A program made the position numbers and the translations under genes. A stretch of 38,885 bases of DNA from an uncultured Acetobacteraceae bacterium (GTDB lineage Bacteria > Pseudomonadota > Alphaproteobacteria > Acetobacterales > Acetobacteraceae): assembly GCA_903918315.1 (NCBI GenBank), contig CAIXEA010000188.1, positions 1-38,885 on the forward strand, given 5' to 3'. Shown piece after piece: positions 17,740-25,809 of the stretch (its first letter is position 1; each line of letters begins with the position of its first letter). The notes under the pieces were generated by a model, which was given only the letters and a program-made list of their open reading frames with translations, had not been told where the DNA came from and ran no database searches.

Positions 17740-20271
17740 ATGGACGATCTGCTTGTCGATTTCCTGACCGAGACCAATGAGAGCCTGGCGGAGCTTGATG
17801 TCGCGCTGGTGACACTCGAACGCACGCCGGACGACGAGAGCACGCTCTCGTTCATCTTCAGGCTGGTTCATACGATCAAAGGCACCTGCGGGTTCCTGGG
17901 GCTGCCGCGGCTGGAACGCGTGGCCCATGCCGGGGAGAATGTGCTCGGCAAGATCCGCGACAAAGCCTTGGTCGTGACGCCCGATATCGTGAGCCAGATC
18001 CTGATGGCCCTTGACCGCATCAAGACCATCGTGGGGCACCTGGGTTCGGCTGGCACGGAACCAGCGGGGGACGACGCGGACCTGATCGCATTGCTGAACG
18101 CCACCGCCACTGGCGTCCCTTCTGGCGTCCCTTCTGGCATCCCTTCTGGCCAGCACGCGGAGCCTGAGCGGATCGAAGACCGTGCGACGCCGCAAACGGC
18201 GGCTGACCCTCCCTCGGCATCGAACGCCGTCCAGACCATCCGCGTCACCGTCGATGTGCTGGAAGATTTGATGACCCTGGTGAGCGAGCTCGTATTGACC
18301 CGCAATCAGTTGTTGCAGCTCGCCCGTACTCAGGAAAACAGCGCGTTCGCGGTCCCGCTGCAGCGGCTGTCGCATATCACGTCCGACCTGCAGGAAGGGG
18401 TGATGAAGACCCGGATGCAGCCGATTGGGAACGCCTGGAACAAGCTGCCCCGCCTGGTGCGGGATCTATCGCACGAGATGGGCAAGAAGATCGAGCTCGT
18501 GATGCTCGGGGCCGAGACCGAGCTGGATCGCCAGGTCCTGGAACTGATCAAGGACCCGCTGACGCATATGGTGCGTAACAGCGGCGACCACGGACTGGAA
18601 ACACCGGCGGAACGCCGCGCGGCGGGCAAGCCGGAGACGGGGCGGGTCACGCTGACCGCCCTGCATGAGGGCGGGTATATCATTATCGAAATCGCCGATG
18701 ACGGGCGCGGCCTGGCGGTTGATCGGATCCGCGCCAAGGCGGTGAGCAACGGTCTCGCGACCGAGGCTGAGCTGGCGGGAATGACGGACGAGCAAATTCT
18801 GCGGTTCATTTTCCGGGCTGGTTTTTCCACCGCCAGCACCATCACCGCCGTTTCCGGCCGCGGGGTCGGGATGGATGTCGTCAAAACCAATATCGAGAAA
18901 ATCGGTGGCACGATCGATCTGAAGAACCGTCCGGGGCATGGCACCACCTTCACCATCAAGATCCCCCTCACACTCGCCATCGTATCGGCTTTGATCGTTG
19001 AGGCCGGGGGGGAGCGGTTCGCCATCCCGCAACTGAGCGTTGTCGAGCTGGTGCGCGCGCAGCGGGATGCCGACGGGCTTTCGGAAAGCGTCATCGAACG
19101 GATCAACGGCACGCCGGTGCTGCGGCTGCGCAACCGCCTGTTGCCGCTGGTCGGACTGTCCGACCTGCTGGCACTGGGCAAATCGGCGAGCAGCGATCTC
19201 GGTACCACGATCGTCGTTGCCCAGGTCGGATCAAACCTGCTGGGCATCATCGTCGACCGGGTCTTCGATACCGAGGAAATCGTCGTCAAACCGGTGGCAC
19301 CCATTCTGCGCCATGTCACGATGTTCAGCGGCAACACGATCCTGGGTGATGGGTCGGTCATCATGATCCTCGACCCCAACGGCATCGCCCGCGCAACCGG
19401 GGTCGGGGCCGGCGGTGAAAGCAGACCAGGCGCCGCTGCTCCGGCCGAAACCGTACAATCGGAGGACAAAACCACCGTGCTCCTGTTCCGTGCCAATGCC
19501 GGGCAGAAGATGGCGGTGCCGCTCGGCCTGGTCGCACGGCTGGAGGACATTCCCCGCGACCGCATCGAAACCTCCTGCGGCACACCCGTGACACAATATC
19601 GCGGTCGGCTGATGCCGCTGGTGCCGATCTCGGGTGTGTACGATGCGACACTGGCCTGCCAGCCGGTGCTGGTCTTCGCTGACCGCGACCGGACGATGGG
19701 TTTGATGGTCGACGCGATCACGGATGTCGTGGACGACCGCCTGGTGATCGAACTCTCCGCCGCGCAGCCGGGTCTGTTGGGCAGCGCGGTCATCCGCGGC
19801 GAAGCAACGGATGTGATCGACACCGGCTACTGGCTGACCCAGGCCGCGCGGGACTGGTTCGACGGCGCCGCCCTTCCCGGTGAGAGCGTGCGGGTTCGGC
19901 GCCTGCTCATCGTCGATGACAACGCCTTCTTCCGGCAGCTGCTGGTGCCGACATTGTCGGCCGCGGGCTACCACGTCACCGCCGCTGCCAGCGCGGCGGA
20001 CGCGTTGCAGATGCGGGACGCTGGGGCGCTGTTCGACGCCATCATCTCCGATATCGACATGCCTGACATGGACGGGCTGAGCTTTGCCCGGGCGGTCCGC
20101 GCGAGTGGCCCGTGGGCGAGATTGCCGATGGTTGCCTTAACCGCGCGCGCCGAACCGCTGGATATCGAACGGGGACACGAAGCCGGATTCACGGAGTACG
20201 TCACCAAATCCCGCCGTGACGCGCTGGTGAGCGCGCTGCGCGCCTGCCTGACAGAACGCGTCGCAGCCTGA
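17740..20271 (+). CDS. cheA: Hybrid chemotaxis histidine kinase CheA with C-terminal receiver domain
   Basis: An 843-residue cytoplasmic kinase. Domain order: HPt (about 1-105, phospho-acceptor H44 in LVHTIKGTCGFLG); a low-complexity linker (about 110-165) with GVPSGVPSGIPSG; dimerisation helices (about 165-230); HATPase (about 235-415, with VRNSGDHGLE, EIADDGRGL and GRGVGMDVV); a CheW-like domain (about 415-545); a second CheW-like region (about 575-695); and a receiver domain (about 700-843) with the acceptor aspartate in ISDIDMPDMDG. No P2 CheY-binding domain is evident. The fused receiver could be a phosphate sink or intramolecular regulator. It starts the cheA-W-Y-B-R operon. Confidence 0.95.
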   Translation: MDDLLVDFLTETNESLAELDVALVTLERTPDDESTLSFIFRLVHTIKGTCGFLGLPRLERVAHAGENVLGKIRDKALVVTPDIVSQILMALDRIKTIVGHLGSAGTEPAGDDADLIALLNATATGVPSGVPSGIPSGQHAEPERIEDRATPQTAADPPSASNAVQTIRVTVDVLEDLMTLVSELVLTRNQLLQLARTQENSAFAVPLQRLSHITSDLQEGVMKTRMQPIGNAWNKLPRLVRDLSHEMGKKIELVMLGAETELDRQVLELIKDPLTHMVRNSGDHGLETPAERRAAGKPETGRVTLTALHEGGYIIIEIADDGRGLAVDRIRAKAVSNGLATEAELAGMTDEQILRFIFRAGFSTASTITAVSGRGVGMDVVKTNIEKIGGTIDLKNRPGHGTTFTIKIPLTLAIVSALIVEAGGERFAIPQLSVVELVRAQRDADGLSESVIERINGTPVLRLRNRLLPLVGLSDLLALGKSASSDLGTTIVVAQVGSNLLGIIVDRVFDTEEIVVKPVAPILRHVTMFSGNTILGDGSVIMILDPNGIARATGVGAGGESRPGAAAPAETVQSEDKTTVLLFRANAGQKMAVPLGLVARLEDIPRDRIETSCGTPVTQYRGRLMPLVPISGVYDATLACQPVLVFADRDRTMGLMVDAITDVVDDRLVIELSAAQPGLLGSAVIRGEATDVIDTGYWLTQAARDWFDGAALPGESVRVRRLLIVDDNAFFRQLLVPTLSAAGYHVTAAASAADALQMRDAGALFDAIISDIDMPDMDGLSFARAVRASGPWARLPMVALTARAEPLDIERGHEAGFTEYVTKSRRDALVSALRACLTERVAA
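18112..18150 (+). repeat. Three 12-bp tandem repeats in the cheA linker
   Basis: GGCGTCCCTTCT is repeated at 18112-18123, 18124-18135 and, with one change (GGCATCCCTTCT), 18136-18147, followed by GGC. It encodes G-V-P-S, G-V-P-S, G-I-P-S in the linker after the HPt domain. Because the unit is 12 bp, copy-number slippage would change linker length without breaking the frame. Confidence 0.9.
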
Positions 20272-20282
20272 GGAGCCTCGCT

Positions 20283-20756
20283 ATGCCATCCGATGTCCTG
20301 GAGCGCCCCGCGGTCGATACGGCCGATGACCGGGTGTTCGTCATGCTTACTGTCGCCGAACAGATTTGCGGCGTTCCGGTTGAAACCGTGCGCGACATCC
20401 TGGGGGAGCAGGTGATCACCCGCATTCCCCTCGCACCGGCGGAAATTGCGGGCAGCCTCAATTTACGGGGCCGGATCGTGACCGCCGTAGACCTGCGCCG
20501 GCGCCTGCGTCTGCCACCGGCCCCCGAAGGAACCAAGCCGATGTCCGTCGTGGCTGAACATGGCGGCGAATTATATGCGCTGCTGGTCGATCAGGTCTCG
20601 GAAGTCCTCAGCCTCCGGTCCGATGCCTTTGAGCATAACCCGGCAACCCTGGAACCGGCCTGGGCGGCGTTCAGCTAAGGCATCTACCGCTTGGAAGATC
20701 GGCTGCTGGTGGTGCTGGACGTCAGCAAACTCCTGGCCTTGTCGGGGGAGGGTTGA
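20283..20756 (+). pseudogene. cheW: CheW adaptor, interrupted by an in-frame TAA
   Basis: CheW couples chemoreceptors to CheA. The frame starts at ATG 20283 with GAGGAG 7 nt upstream and gives 131 residues ending EPAWAAFS, followed by TAA at 20676-20678. Beyond the stop the same frame continues for 25 more codons as GIYRLEDRLLVVLDVSKLLA and a few residues, to TGA at 20754. That is the normal C-terminal strand pair of CheW, so a full protein would be about 157 residues. A single A-to-T change in a Lys codon would create this stop. Loss of the last strands probably weakens the second SH3-like subdomain. It could be a true nonsense mutation or a sequencing error. Confidence 0.85.
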
Positions 20757-20761
20757 TCGGC

Positions 20762-21127
20762 ATGGCCGGAACTTGCCTCGTCGTTGATGACAGCCGGGTC
20801 GTGCGTAAGGTCGCCCGCCGCATTCTGGAAGCGCATGGCTTCGCGGTGACGGAGGCGGAGGATGGGCAGCGGGCGCTCGAGGCCTGCCGTCTCGCGCTGC
20901 CCGACTGCGTGTTACTGGACTGGAACATGCCGGTGATGGACGGGATCACATTTCTTCGCCATTTGCGTCAGGAATTCGGTCCCACTGACCCCCCCGTGGT
21001 TTTCTGTACCACGGAAAATGACCTGTCGCATATCGAACAGGCCATCGCCGCCGGCGCCCAGGAATACATCATGAAACCCTTCGATGATGAGATCCTGTCC
21101 GGCAAGCTCAACCAGGTGGGATTGTGA
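20762..21127 (+). CDS. cheY: Chemotaxis response regulator CheY
   Basis: A 121-residue single-domain receiver. The acidic pocket is D9-D10, the acceptor aspartate D53 in LLDWNMPVMDG, the switch threonine T83 and the lysine K105 in MKPFD. It probably carries the CheA signal to the flagellar motor. The ATG at 20762 is preferred over an upstream TTG; GGGGAGGG lies about 9 nt upstream, inside the interrupted end of cheW. Its stop overlaps the cheB start. Confidence 0.95.
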   Translation: MAGTCLVVDDSRVVRKVARRILEAHGFAVTEAEDGQRALEACRLALPDCVLLDWNMPVMDGITFLRHLRQEFGPTDPPVVFCTTENDLSHIEQAIAAGAQEYIMKPFDDEILSGKLNQVGL

Positions 21128-22176
21128 GTACAACACTGGCGCCAGCCCGCGTGATGGTCTGCGATGATTCGGCCGTCATTCGGGGTGCCATCACGCGGAT
21201 GCTGGAAGCTGACCCGGGGGTCCGGGTGGTCGCTAAAGCCGCCAATGGGCAACAGGCGGTCGAGGCCTTGCAGCGCATGGCCATCGATGTCGTCGTTCTG
21301 GACATCGAAATGCCGGTGATGGACGGCATGCAGGCGCTGCCCTTGCTCCTTCGGACCGACCCGGGATTGAAGGTCGTCATGGCGTCGACCCTGACCACAC
21401 GGGGGGCCGAAATTGCCTTACGCGCCTTGCGTTTAGGGGCAGCGGACTATCTGCCGAAACCGTCGTCCACCGGCCTGACACCGGATGACCGATTCCAACG
21501 CGAATTGCTGGAGAAGGTGAAAGGTCTCGCCCGCCAGCGCCGGCGGGGACCGCGGCCCACCGCCACAGTCCCCTTACGCCCGGTTTCCCTGTTGCCGGCG
21601 CGATTGCTGGCGATCGGAAGTTCCACGGGCGGGCCCCAGGCCTTGTTTACTTTGGTGCAAGGACTTGGCCGGCAGATCGACGTCCCTGTTGTTTTGACCC
21701 AACATATGCCGCCGACATTCACGCCGATCCTGGCAGACCACATCAACCGGCTGGACGGGCTGGGATGCGCGGAAGCCAAGGATGGTGAACCGCTGCTCAA
21801 AGGCCGAATCTACCTGGCCCCCGGTGATCGGCATCTGATGGTCGAGGGCAGGCCTGGCGCGCTCCGTGCGCGGCTGACCATGGACCCGCCAGAGAATTTC
21901 TGCCGGCCTTCGGTCGATCCGATGCTGCGCAGCGCCACGTCCGCCTGCGAGGGGCGGGTGCTGGTCGCGATGCTGACGGGGATGGGCCATGATGGTCTGG
22001 CGGGCACAAGGCAGGTGGTTGACGCCGGCGGCACCGCGATCGCGCAGGATGAGGCGACCAGCGTGGTCTGGGGCATGCCCGGTGCCATCGCCCAGGCCGG
22101 CTTATGTCACGCTGTGCTGCCGCTGCCGGCGCTGGCGGGTAAACTGCGCGAGATGCTGAGAGGGACGCGGGCATGA
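21124..22176 (+). CDS. cheB: Chemotaxis-specific protein-glutamate methylesterase/deamidase CheB
   Basis: A 350-residue adaptation enzyme with an N-terminal receiver (D14-D15, acceptor D60 in VLDIEMPVMDG, K in LPKPSS) and a C-terminal methylesterase domain. The catalytic residues are visible: serine in AIGSSTGGPQAL, histidine in TQHMPPTF and aspartate in GMGHDGLAG. It removes methyl groups from chemoreceptors when phosphorylated by CheA. The start is a GTG that overlaps the cheY stop (GTGA), and its own stop overlaps cheR (ATGA), a tightly coupled set. Confidence 0.97.
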   Translation: MSTTLAPARVMVCDDSAVIRGAITRMLEADPGVRVVAKAANGQQAVEALQRMAIDVVVLDIEMPVMDGMQALPLLLRTDPGLKVVMASTLTTRGAEIALRALRLGAADYLPKPSSTGLTPDDRFQRELLEKVKGLARQRRRGPRPTATVPLRPVSLLPARLLAIGSSTGGPQALFTLVQGLGRQIDVPVVLTQHMPPTFTPILADHINRLDGLGCAEAKDGEPLLKGRIYLAPGDRHLMVEGRPGALRARLTMDPPENFCRPSVDPMLRSATSACEGRVLVAMLTGMGHDGLAGTRQVVDAGGTAIAQDEATSVVWGMPGAIAQAGLCHAVLPLPALAGKLREMLRGTRA

Positions 22177-23000
22177 CGCCGGCAACATTTTCGGCTTTTG
22201 CCGCGCTGCTGAAATCTCGCTCCGGGCTCGTGATCGGTCCGGACAAAACCTATCTGCTGGAAACACGTCTCGCGCCGCTGCTCAAACGCGAAAAACTACC
22301 GGATCTCGCCGCATTGGCTGATGCCATTAACAAACCCGGAGCCGACGCATTGGCCCGGGAGATCACAGAGGCGATGACCACCAACGAAAGCTTCTTCTTT
22401 CGGGACGACAAGCCGTTCATTCATTTTCGCACGCACGCGCTGCCGCGCCTCCTCGCGGCCCGCCCGGCTGGTACGCCCTTGCGCCTTTGGTCTGCCGCGG
22501 CGTCGTCGGGACAGGAAGCCTATTCCCTGGCCATGATCCTCGCTGACAGTAAAGCGATGCTCGGCGGGCGCCCGGTCGAAATCATCGGCACCGACATCGC
22601 ACGCGACCAGCTTAACCGCGCCCGGGACGGGCTCTACACCCAGTTCGAGGTGCAGCGTGGCCTGCCGGTGCAGATGCTTGTGAAGTATTTTCGCAAGGAA
22701 GATGCCAACTGGCGGATATCGGAGTCCATCCGCTCCATGGTCCGGTTCAAGGAGTTCAATCTCCTCAACGACCCTCGGGTGCTGGGCCGGTTCGATGTCG
22801 TATTTTGCAGAAATGTCCTGATCTATTTCGATCCATCGACCAAGAACCGCGTGTTGAACGGGATCGCGGCCCAGATGCCGGCGGATGGCGCGCTGTATCT
22901 TGGCGGCGCGGAAACGGTTCTGGGAATCACTGACCGCTTCGCCCCCATGCCGGGGGAGCGTGGCGTGTATACCCCCATAAAAACCCGCGTGGCCGCATGA
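22173..23000 (+). CDS. cheR: Chemotaxis protein methyltransferase CheR
   Basis: A 275-residue SAM-dependent glutamate methyltransferase acting on chemoreceptors. The N-terminal helical domain (about 1-75) is followed by the Rossmann-like domain: ITEAMTTNESFFFRD, LRLWSAAASSGQEAYSLAM (SAM site), IIGTDIARDQLNRAR and FDVVFCRNVLIYFD. Length fits the family. It is the last gene of the che operon; no chemoreceptor gene is in the window. Confidence 0.97.
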   Translation: MTPATFSAFAALLKSRSGLVIGPDKTYLLETRLAPLLKREKLPDLAALADAINKPGADALAREITEAMTTNESFFFRDDKPFIHFRTHALPRLLAARPAGTPLRLWSAAASSGQEAYSLAMILADSKAMLGGRPVEIIGTDIARDQLNRARDGLYTQFEVQRGLPVQMLVKYFRKEDANWRISESIRSMVRFKEFNLLNDPRVLGRFDVVFCRNVLIYFDPSTKNRVLNGIAAQMPADGALYLGGAETVLGITDRFAPMPGERGVYTPIKTRVAA

Positions 23001-23055
23001 TGGGTTTTGCCATTTCGCCTGCCTTATGGCAGGTGTGGTCACAAAGGGGTGCCCC

Positions 23056-23319
23056 ATGCACAAATTGCACATCACTCTCCCAGACACATTGAAACTGTTC
23101 ATGGATGAGCAAATCGCCAAAGGGCGTTATGGTGATTACACGGACTATATATGCGACCTTATTCGGGCGGATGAAGAACGTCTCGCCGACTTACAGCGGG
23201 ACGCGCTTGCCGCCGAAGCCCCGCCCGATGACCGCAGCCCCACGGTACTCGGGGACTGGCGGGCCATCCGGCAGGAAGCCGTGGCGCAGGCGAAACGGGC
23301 CCGTGACGCTCGCGATTGA
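23056..23319 (+). CDS. ParD-like antitoxin, without adjacent toxin
   Basis: An 87-residue protein beginning with a ribbon-helix-helix motif (MHKLHITLPDTLKLFMDEQI, then GRYGDYTDYICDLIRADEERL) and an acidic C-terminal region, as in ParD/CC2985-type antitoxins that bind DNA and neutralise ParE toxins. The ATG at 23056 is preferred over one at 23026 because AAGGGG lies 7 nt upstream and the protein then starts at the first beta strand. No parE follows: the next gene is on the opposite strand, with only 6 bp between stops. It may be an orphan antitoxin or a stand-alone repressor. Confidence 0.75.
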   Translation: MHKLHITLPDTLKLFMDEQIAKGRYGDYTDYICDLIRADEERLADLQRDALAAEAPPDDRSPTVLGDWRAIRQEAVAQAKRARDARD

Positions 23320-23325
23320 AGACGT

Positions 23326-24450
23326 TCAGCTAAATCCGCCGCGGGCCGCCACCGGCCACAGGCACTCAACCCGCCCGGCACGAACCCCCACATACCAATC
23401 GAAGCGATCCACGGTGGGATCGCAATGCCCAGGCACCAGACGCAATTTTTCACCCAGTTTGGGTGCCACCGTCTCACTGCCGACATCCAGTTTGCCATGT
23501 TCGTCGGACGCGCTGACGTAGTGCACATCCGGCCGCTGCCAGACCGTTGGCATCCCAGAGTCGATCGATACGGCCTTGTGTCCGGCATCCAGCACGGCAA
23601 CGCCTGGCCGTGACGCGCTCATGACAGTGGACAATACGAACAACGCGTGACGGAACGTGCTCACGGGGGCGCCGCTCTCATCGAGATTGCGGGCATAATC
23701 GGCATCCATGAAAATATAGCTGCCGGCTTGCATCTCGGTATAAACGCCGGATGCGGCCTCAATTTGGAAGGAACCGGTCCCGGCGCCGCCAATGATGGGG
23801 CATTCCAGGCCTTGCTGGCGCAACTGCTCCTGGGTGCGGCGCGACGCATCGATCGCGGCGCCGATCAAAGCCCGGCGTTCGGTGATTGTGCGCTTGTGCT
23901 GCGCGCTGCCCTGATAGGCTTGCAACCCGCCGAAGGTCAGATGCTTCTGATCCGCGATGCGTTGGGCCAAGGCCACGGCCTCTGGGCCGGCCGCCACGCC
24001 GGCCCGTCCGGCGCCGACATCGATCTCCACCAGGACCGACATGCGCACATCCGCGTCCGCGGCCGCTGCTTCGATGGCCTCGATCTGCGCCGCATCGTCC
24101 ACGCAGACCGCCACTTTCGCGATACGCGCCAGGGCGCAAAGCCGCGCGAGTTTGGCCGGACCCACGACCTCATTGCTGACCAGGATGTCGTTGATTCCAC
24201 CCCAGGCGAGGATTTCGGCCTCCCCCACCTTCTGCACACACTGCCCGATCGCGCCGCGTGCCATCTGCAATCGGGCAATGACCGGGGATTTATGGGTTTT
24301 GGCATGCGCCCGCAGCTTCACCCCGGTCGGCCGCAACAAAGCCGCCATATGATCGAGGTTATACTCAAAGGCGTCGAGGTCGATGATCAACGCGGGGGTG
24401 TCGATCTCGTCTTCACGCATACCAGGCTGGGCGGGCGGTGACTGCAACAT
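23326..24450 (-). CDS. D-threonine aldolase-like PLP enzyme (DSD1 family)
   Basis: A 374-residue fold-type III PLP enzyme of the D-threonine / 3-hydroxy-D-aspartate aldolase and D-serine dehydratase group. The N-terminal alanine-racemase-like barrel starts IDTPALIIDLDAFEYN. The PLP lysine is probably K51 in RAHAKTHKSP. IGGAGTGSF is the phosphate-binding loop region. The C-terminal metal-site motif is PGHCDPTVDRFD. Members cleave D-3-hydroxy amino acids to glycine and an aldehyde, or deaminate them. The ATG at 24450 has AAGGAT about 8 nt upstream. It is divergent from the Old Yellow Enzyme gene with 91 bp between. The exact substrate is unknown. Confidence 0.88.
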   Translation of the reverse strand: MLQSPPAQPGMREDEIDTPALIIDLDAFEYNLDHMAALLRPTGVKLRAHAKTHKSPVIARLQMARGAIGQCVQKVGEAEILAWGGINDILVSNEVVGPAKLARLCALARIAKVAVCVDDAAQIEAIEAAAADADVRMSVLVEIDVGAGRAGVAAGPEAVALAQRIADQKHLTFGGLQAYQGSAQHKRTITERRALIGAAIDASRRTQEQLRQQGLECPIIGGAGTGSFQIEAASGVYTEMQAGSYIFMDADYARNLDESGAPVSTFRHALFVLSTVMSASRPGVAVLDAGHKAVSIDSGMPTVWQRPDVHYVSASDEHGKLDVGSETVAPKLGEKLRLVPGHCDPTVDRFDWYVGVRAGRVECLWPVAARGGFS

Positions 24451-24541
24451 GGGTCGATCCTTCGTAATCTCTCCGCCCCAGTAGCCGAACGCGACGAAGC
24501 GGGGTAGGGAGCGATCAAACAATGCCTCGGAGGGCCGCCGC

Positions 24542-25711
24542 GTGTCCAAACCCAAACTGTTCCAGCCGCTGACCATCCGCGGCGTGACCTTGAAGAACCG
24601 CATCGTGCTGGCGCCGATGCACCAATATGCGTCCAATCAGGGCTTCGCCACGGATTGGCATCTGATGAACGCCGGAAAGTTCGCCGCCGGCGGCTGCGGG
24701 CTGGTGATGGTCGAGTCCACGAAGGTCGAGCGGCGGGGCTGCGGCACTGTCGGCGATCTCGGCCTGTGGAAGGATGAATTCATCCCCGGCCTGAAGCGCA
24801 TCACCGACTTCATCAAAGCGCAAGGCGCCGTCTCCGCCATCCAGATCGGGCATTCCGGGCGCAAGGCCCGCCTGACCCGGCCCTGGGAAGGCCAGCAGCC
24901 GCAAACCCCGGATCATCCGGAGATGTTCGACTGGGACGGCTGGGAACTGGTTGCCCCCAGCGCCATCGCGCATAGCGACCGCATGCCGACGCCACGCGCG
25001 TTCTCCCGCGATGAGATCCCGGAGGTCGTGGCCCATTGGGGTGAGGCCGCGGCGCGCGCCAACAAGGCCGGGTTTGAGATCCTGGAAATCCATGGCGCGC
25101 ATGGCTACCTGGTGCACCAGTTCCTCTCCCCGGTCTCGAACCGGCGCAATGACGAATATGGCGGCTCGGACGCCAACCGGATGCGGTTCGCGCTGGAAGT
25201 GGCGGAGTGCGTGCGCGCCAACTGGCCGGACGAAAAGCCGCTGTTCATGCGCCTGTCCTGTGAGGACGACGCCGGCTGGGGGCCGGAACAGAGCGTGGCG
25301 CTGTCGAAGGAGCTGAAGCTACGCGGGATCGACGTGATTGATTGCTCGTCGGGCGGAATGCTGGAACGCTCGCCCATGGACGGCGTGCGGTCGCAGAAAT
25401 ACGGCTATCAGGTGCCCTATGCCGAGCAGATCCGGGCTGAGGCGGAGATGATGACCATGGCGGTCGGGCATATCGTCCATGCGGATCAGGCGGAGGCCAT
25501 CCTGCAGGAGGGCAAGGCCGATCTGATCGCGATCGCGCGCGAGCTCCTTTACAATCCGAACTGGGCAATGGATGCGGCGCAGAAGTTGGGGGCAGATCCG
25601 GACTTCACCCAGGTGCCCCCGGCTTACGCGTATTGGCTGGGAAAGCGGGCGAAGTCCAAGTTCGAGGGCGTGCCGTCCACATTCCGGCAGGGAATGCTGG
25701 CCGCCGAATAA
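24542..25711 (+). CDS. NADH:flavin oxidoreductase, Old Yellow Enzyme family
   Basis: A 389-residue FMN-dependent TIM-barrel oxidoreductase. Motifs are LKNRIVLAPMHQYAS at the N-terminus, QIGHSGRKA around H104, HGAHGYL (184-190) leading to NRRNDEYGGS, and the C-terminal ARELLYNPNW segment. Family members reduce activated C=C bonds of enones, or open or demethylate other substrates. The start is GTG at 24542 with GGAGGG about 7 nt upstream. A strong hairpin follows the stop. With the SDR and hydroxyacid dehydrogenase downstream it suggests saturation and oxidation steps on a cyclic or unsaturated acid, which is inference. Confidence 0.92.
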   Translation: MSKPKLFQPLTIRGVTLKNRIVLAPMHQYASNQGFATDWHLMNAGKFAAGGCGLVMVESTKVERRGCGTVGDLGLWKDEFIPGLKRITDFIKAQGAVSAIQIGHSGRKARLTRPWEGQQPQTPDHPEMFDWDGWELVAPSAIAHSDRMPTPRAFSRDEIPEVVAHWGEAAARANKAGFEILEIHGAHGYLVHQFLSPVSNRRNDEYGGSDANRMRFALEVAECVRANWPDEKPLFMRLSCEDDAGWGPEQSVALSKELKLRGIDVIDCSSGGMLERSPMDGVRSQKYGYQVPYAEQIRAEAEMMTMAVGHIVHADQAEAILQEGKADLIAIARELLYNPNWAMDAAQKLGADPDFTQVPPAYAYWLGKRAKSKFEGVPSTFRQGMLAAE

Positions 25712-25726
25712 GGACCAGAGACCAGA

Positions 25727-25752
25727 AAGCCCCGCGGCGATTAGCGGGGCTT
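25727..25752 (+). terminator. Hairpin after the Old Yellow Enzyme gene
   Basis: AAGCCCCGC (25727-25735) pairs perfectly with GCGGGGCTT (25744-25752) across an 8-nt loop, 15 nt after the stop. There are only two T residues at the 3' side as part of the stem, but placement and GC content fit an intrinsic terminator. The SDR gene 57 bp further on may thus need its own promoter. Confidence 0.7.
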
Positions 25753-25809
25753 GCTCTGCCCTGGGCAAGGCCGTTGAATATCCCGACGTCCAACCATAAG
25801 GAAACGTCC

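Noticed and set aside
9258-20678. Stop-codon reassignment or programmed readthrough explaining the in-frame TAG and TAA
   Set aside because: The two interruptions use different stop codons, and both TAA (GlcG-like gene, AhpD-like gene) and TAG (gpmI) clearly end other genes here. No readthrough context or SECIS-like element was seen.
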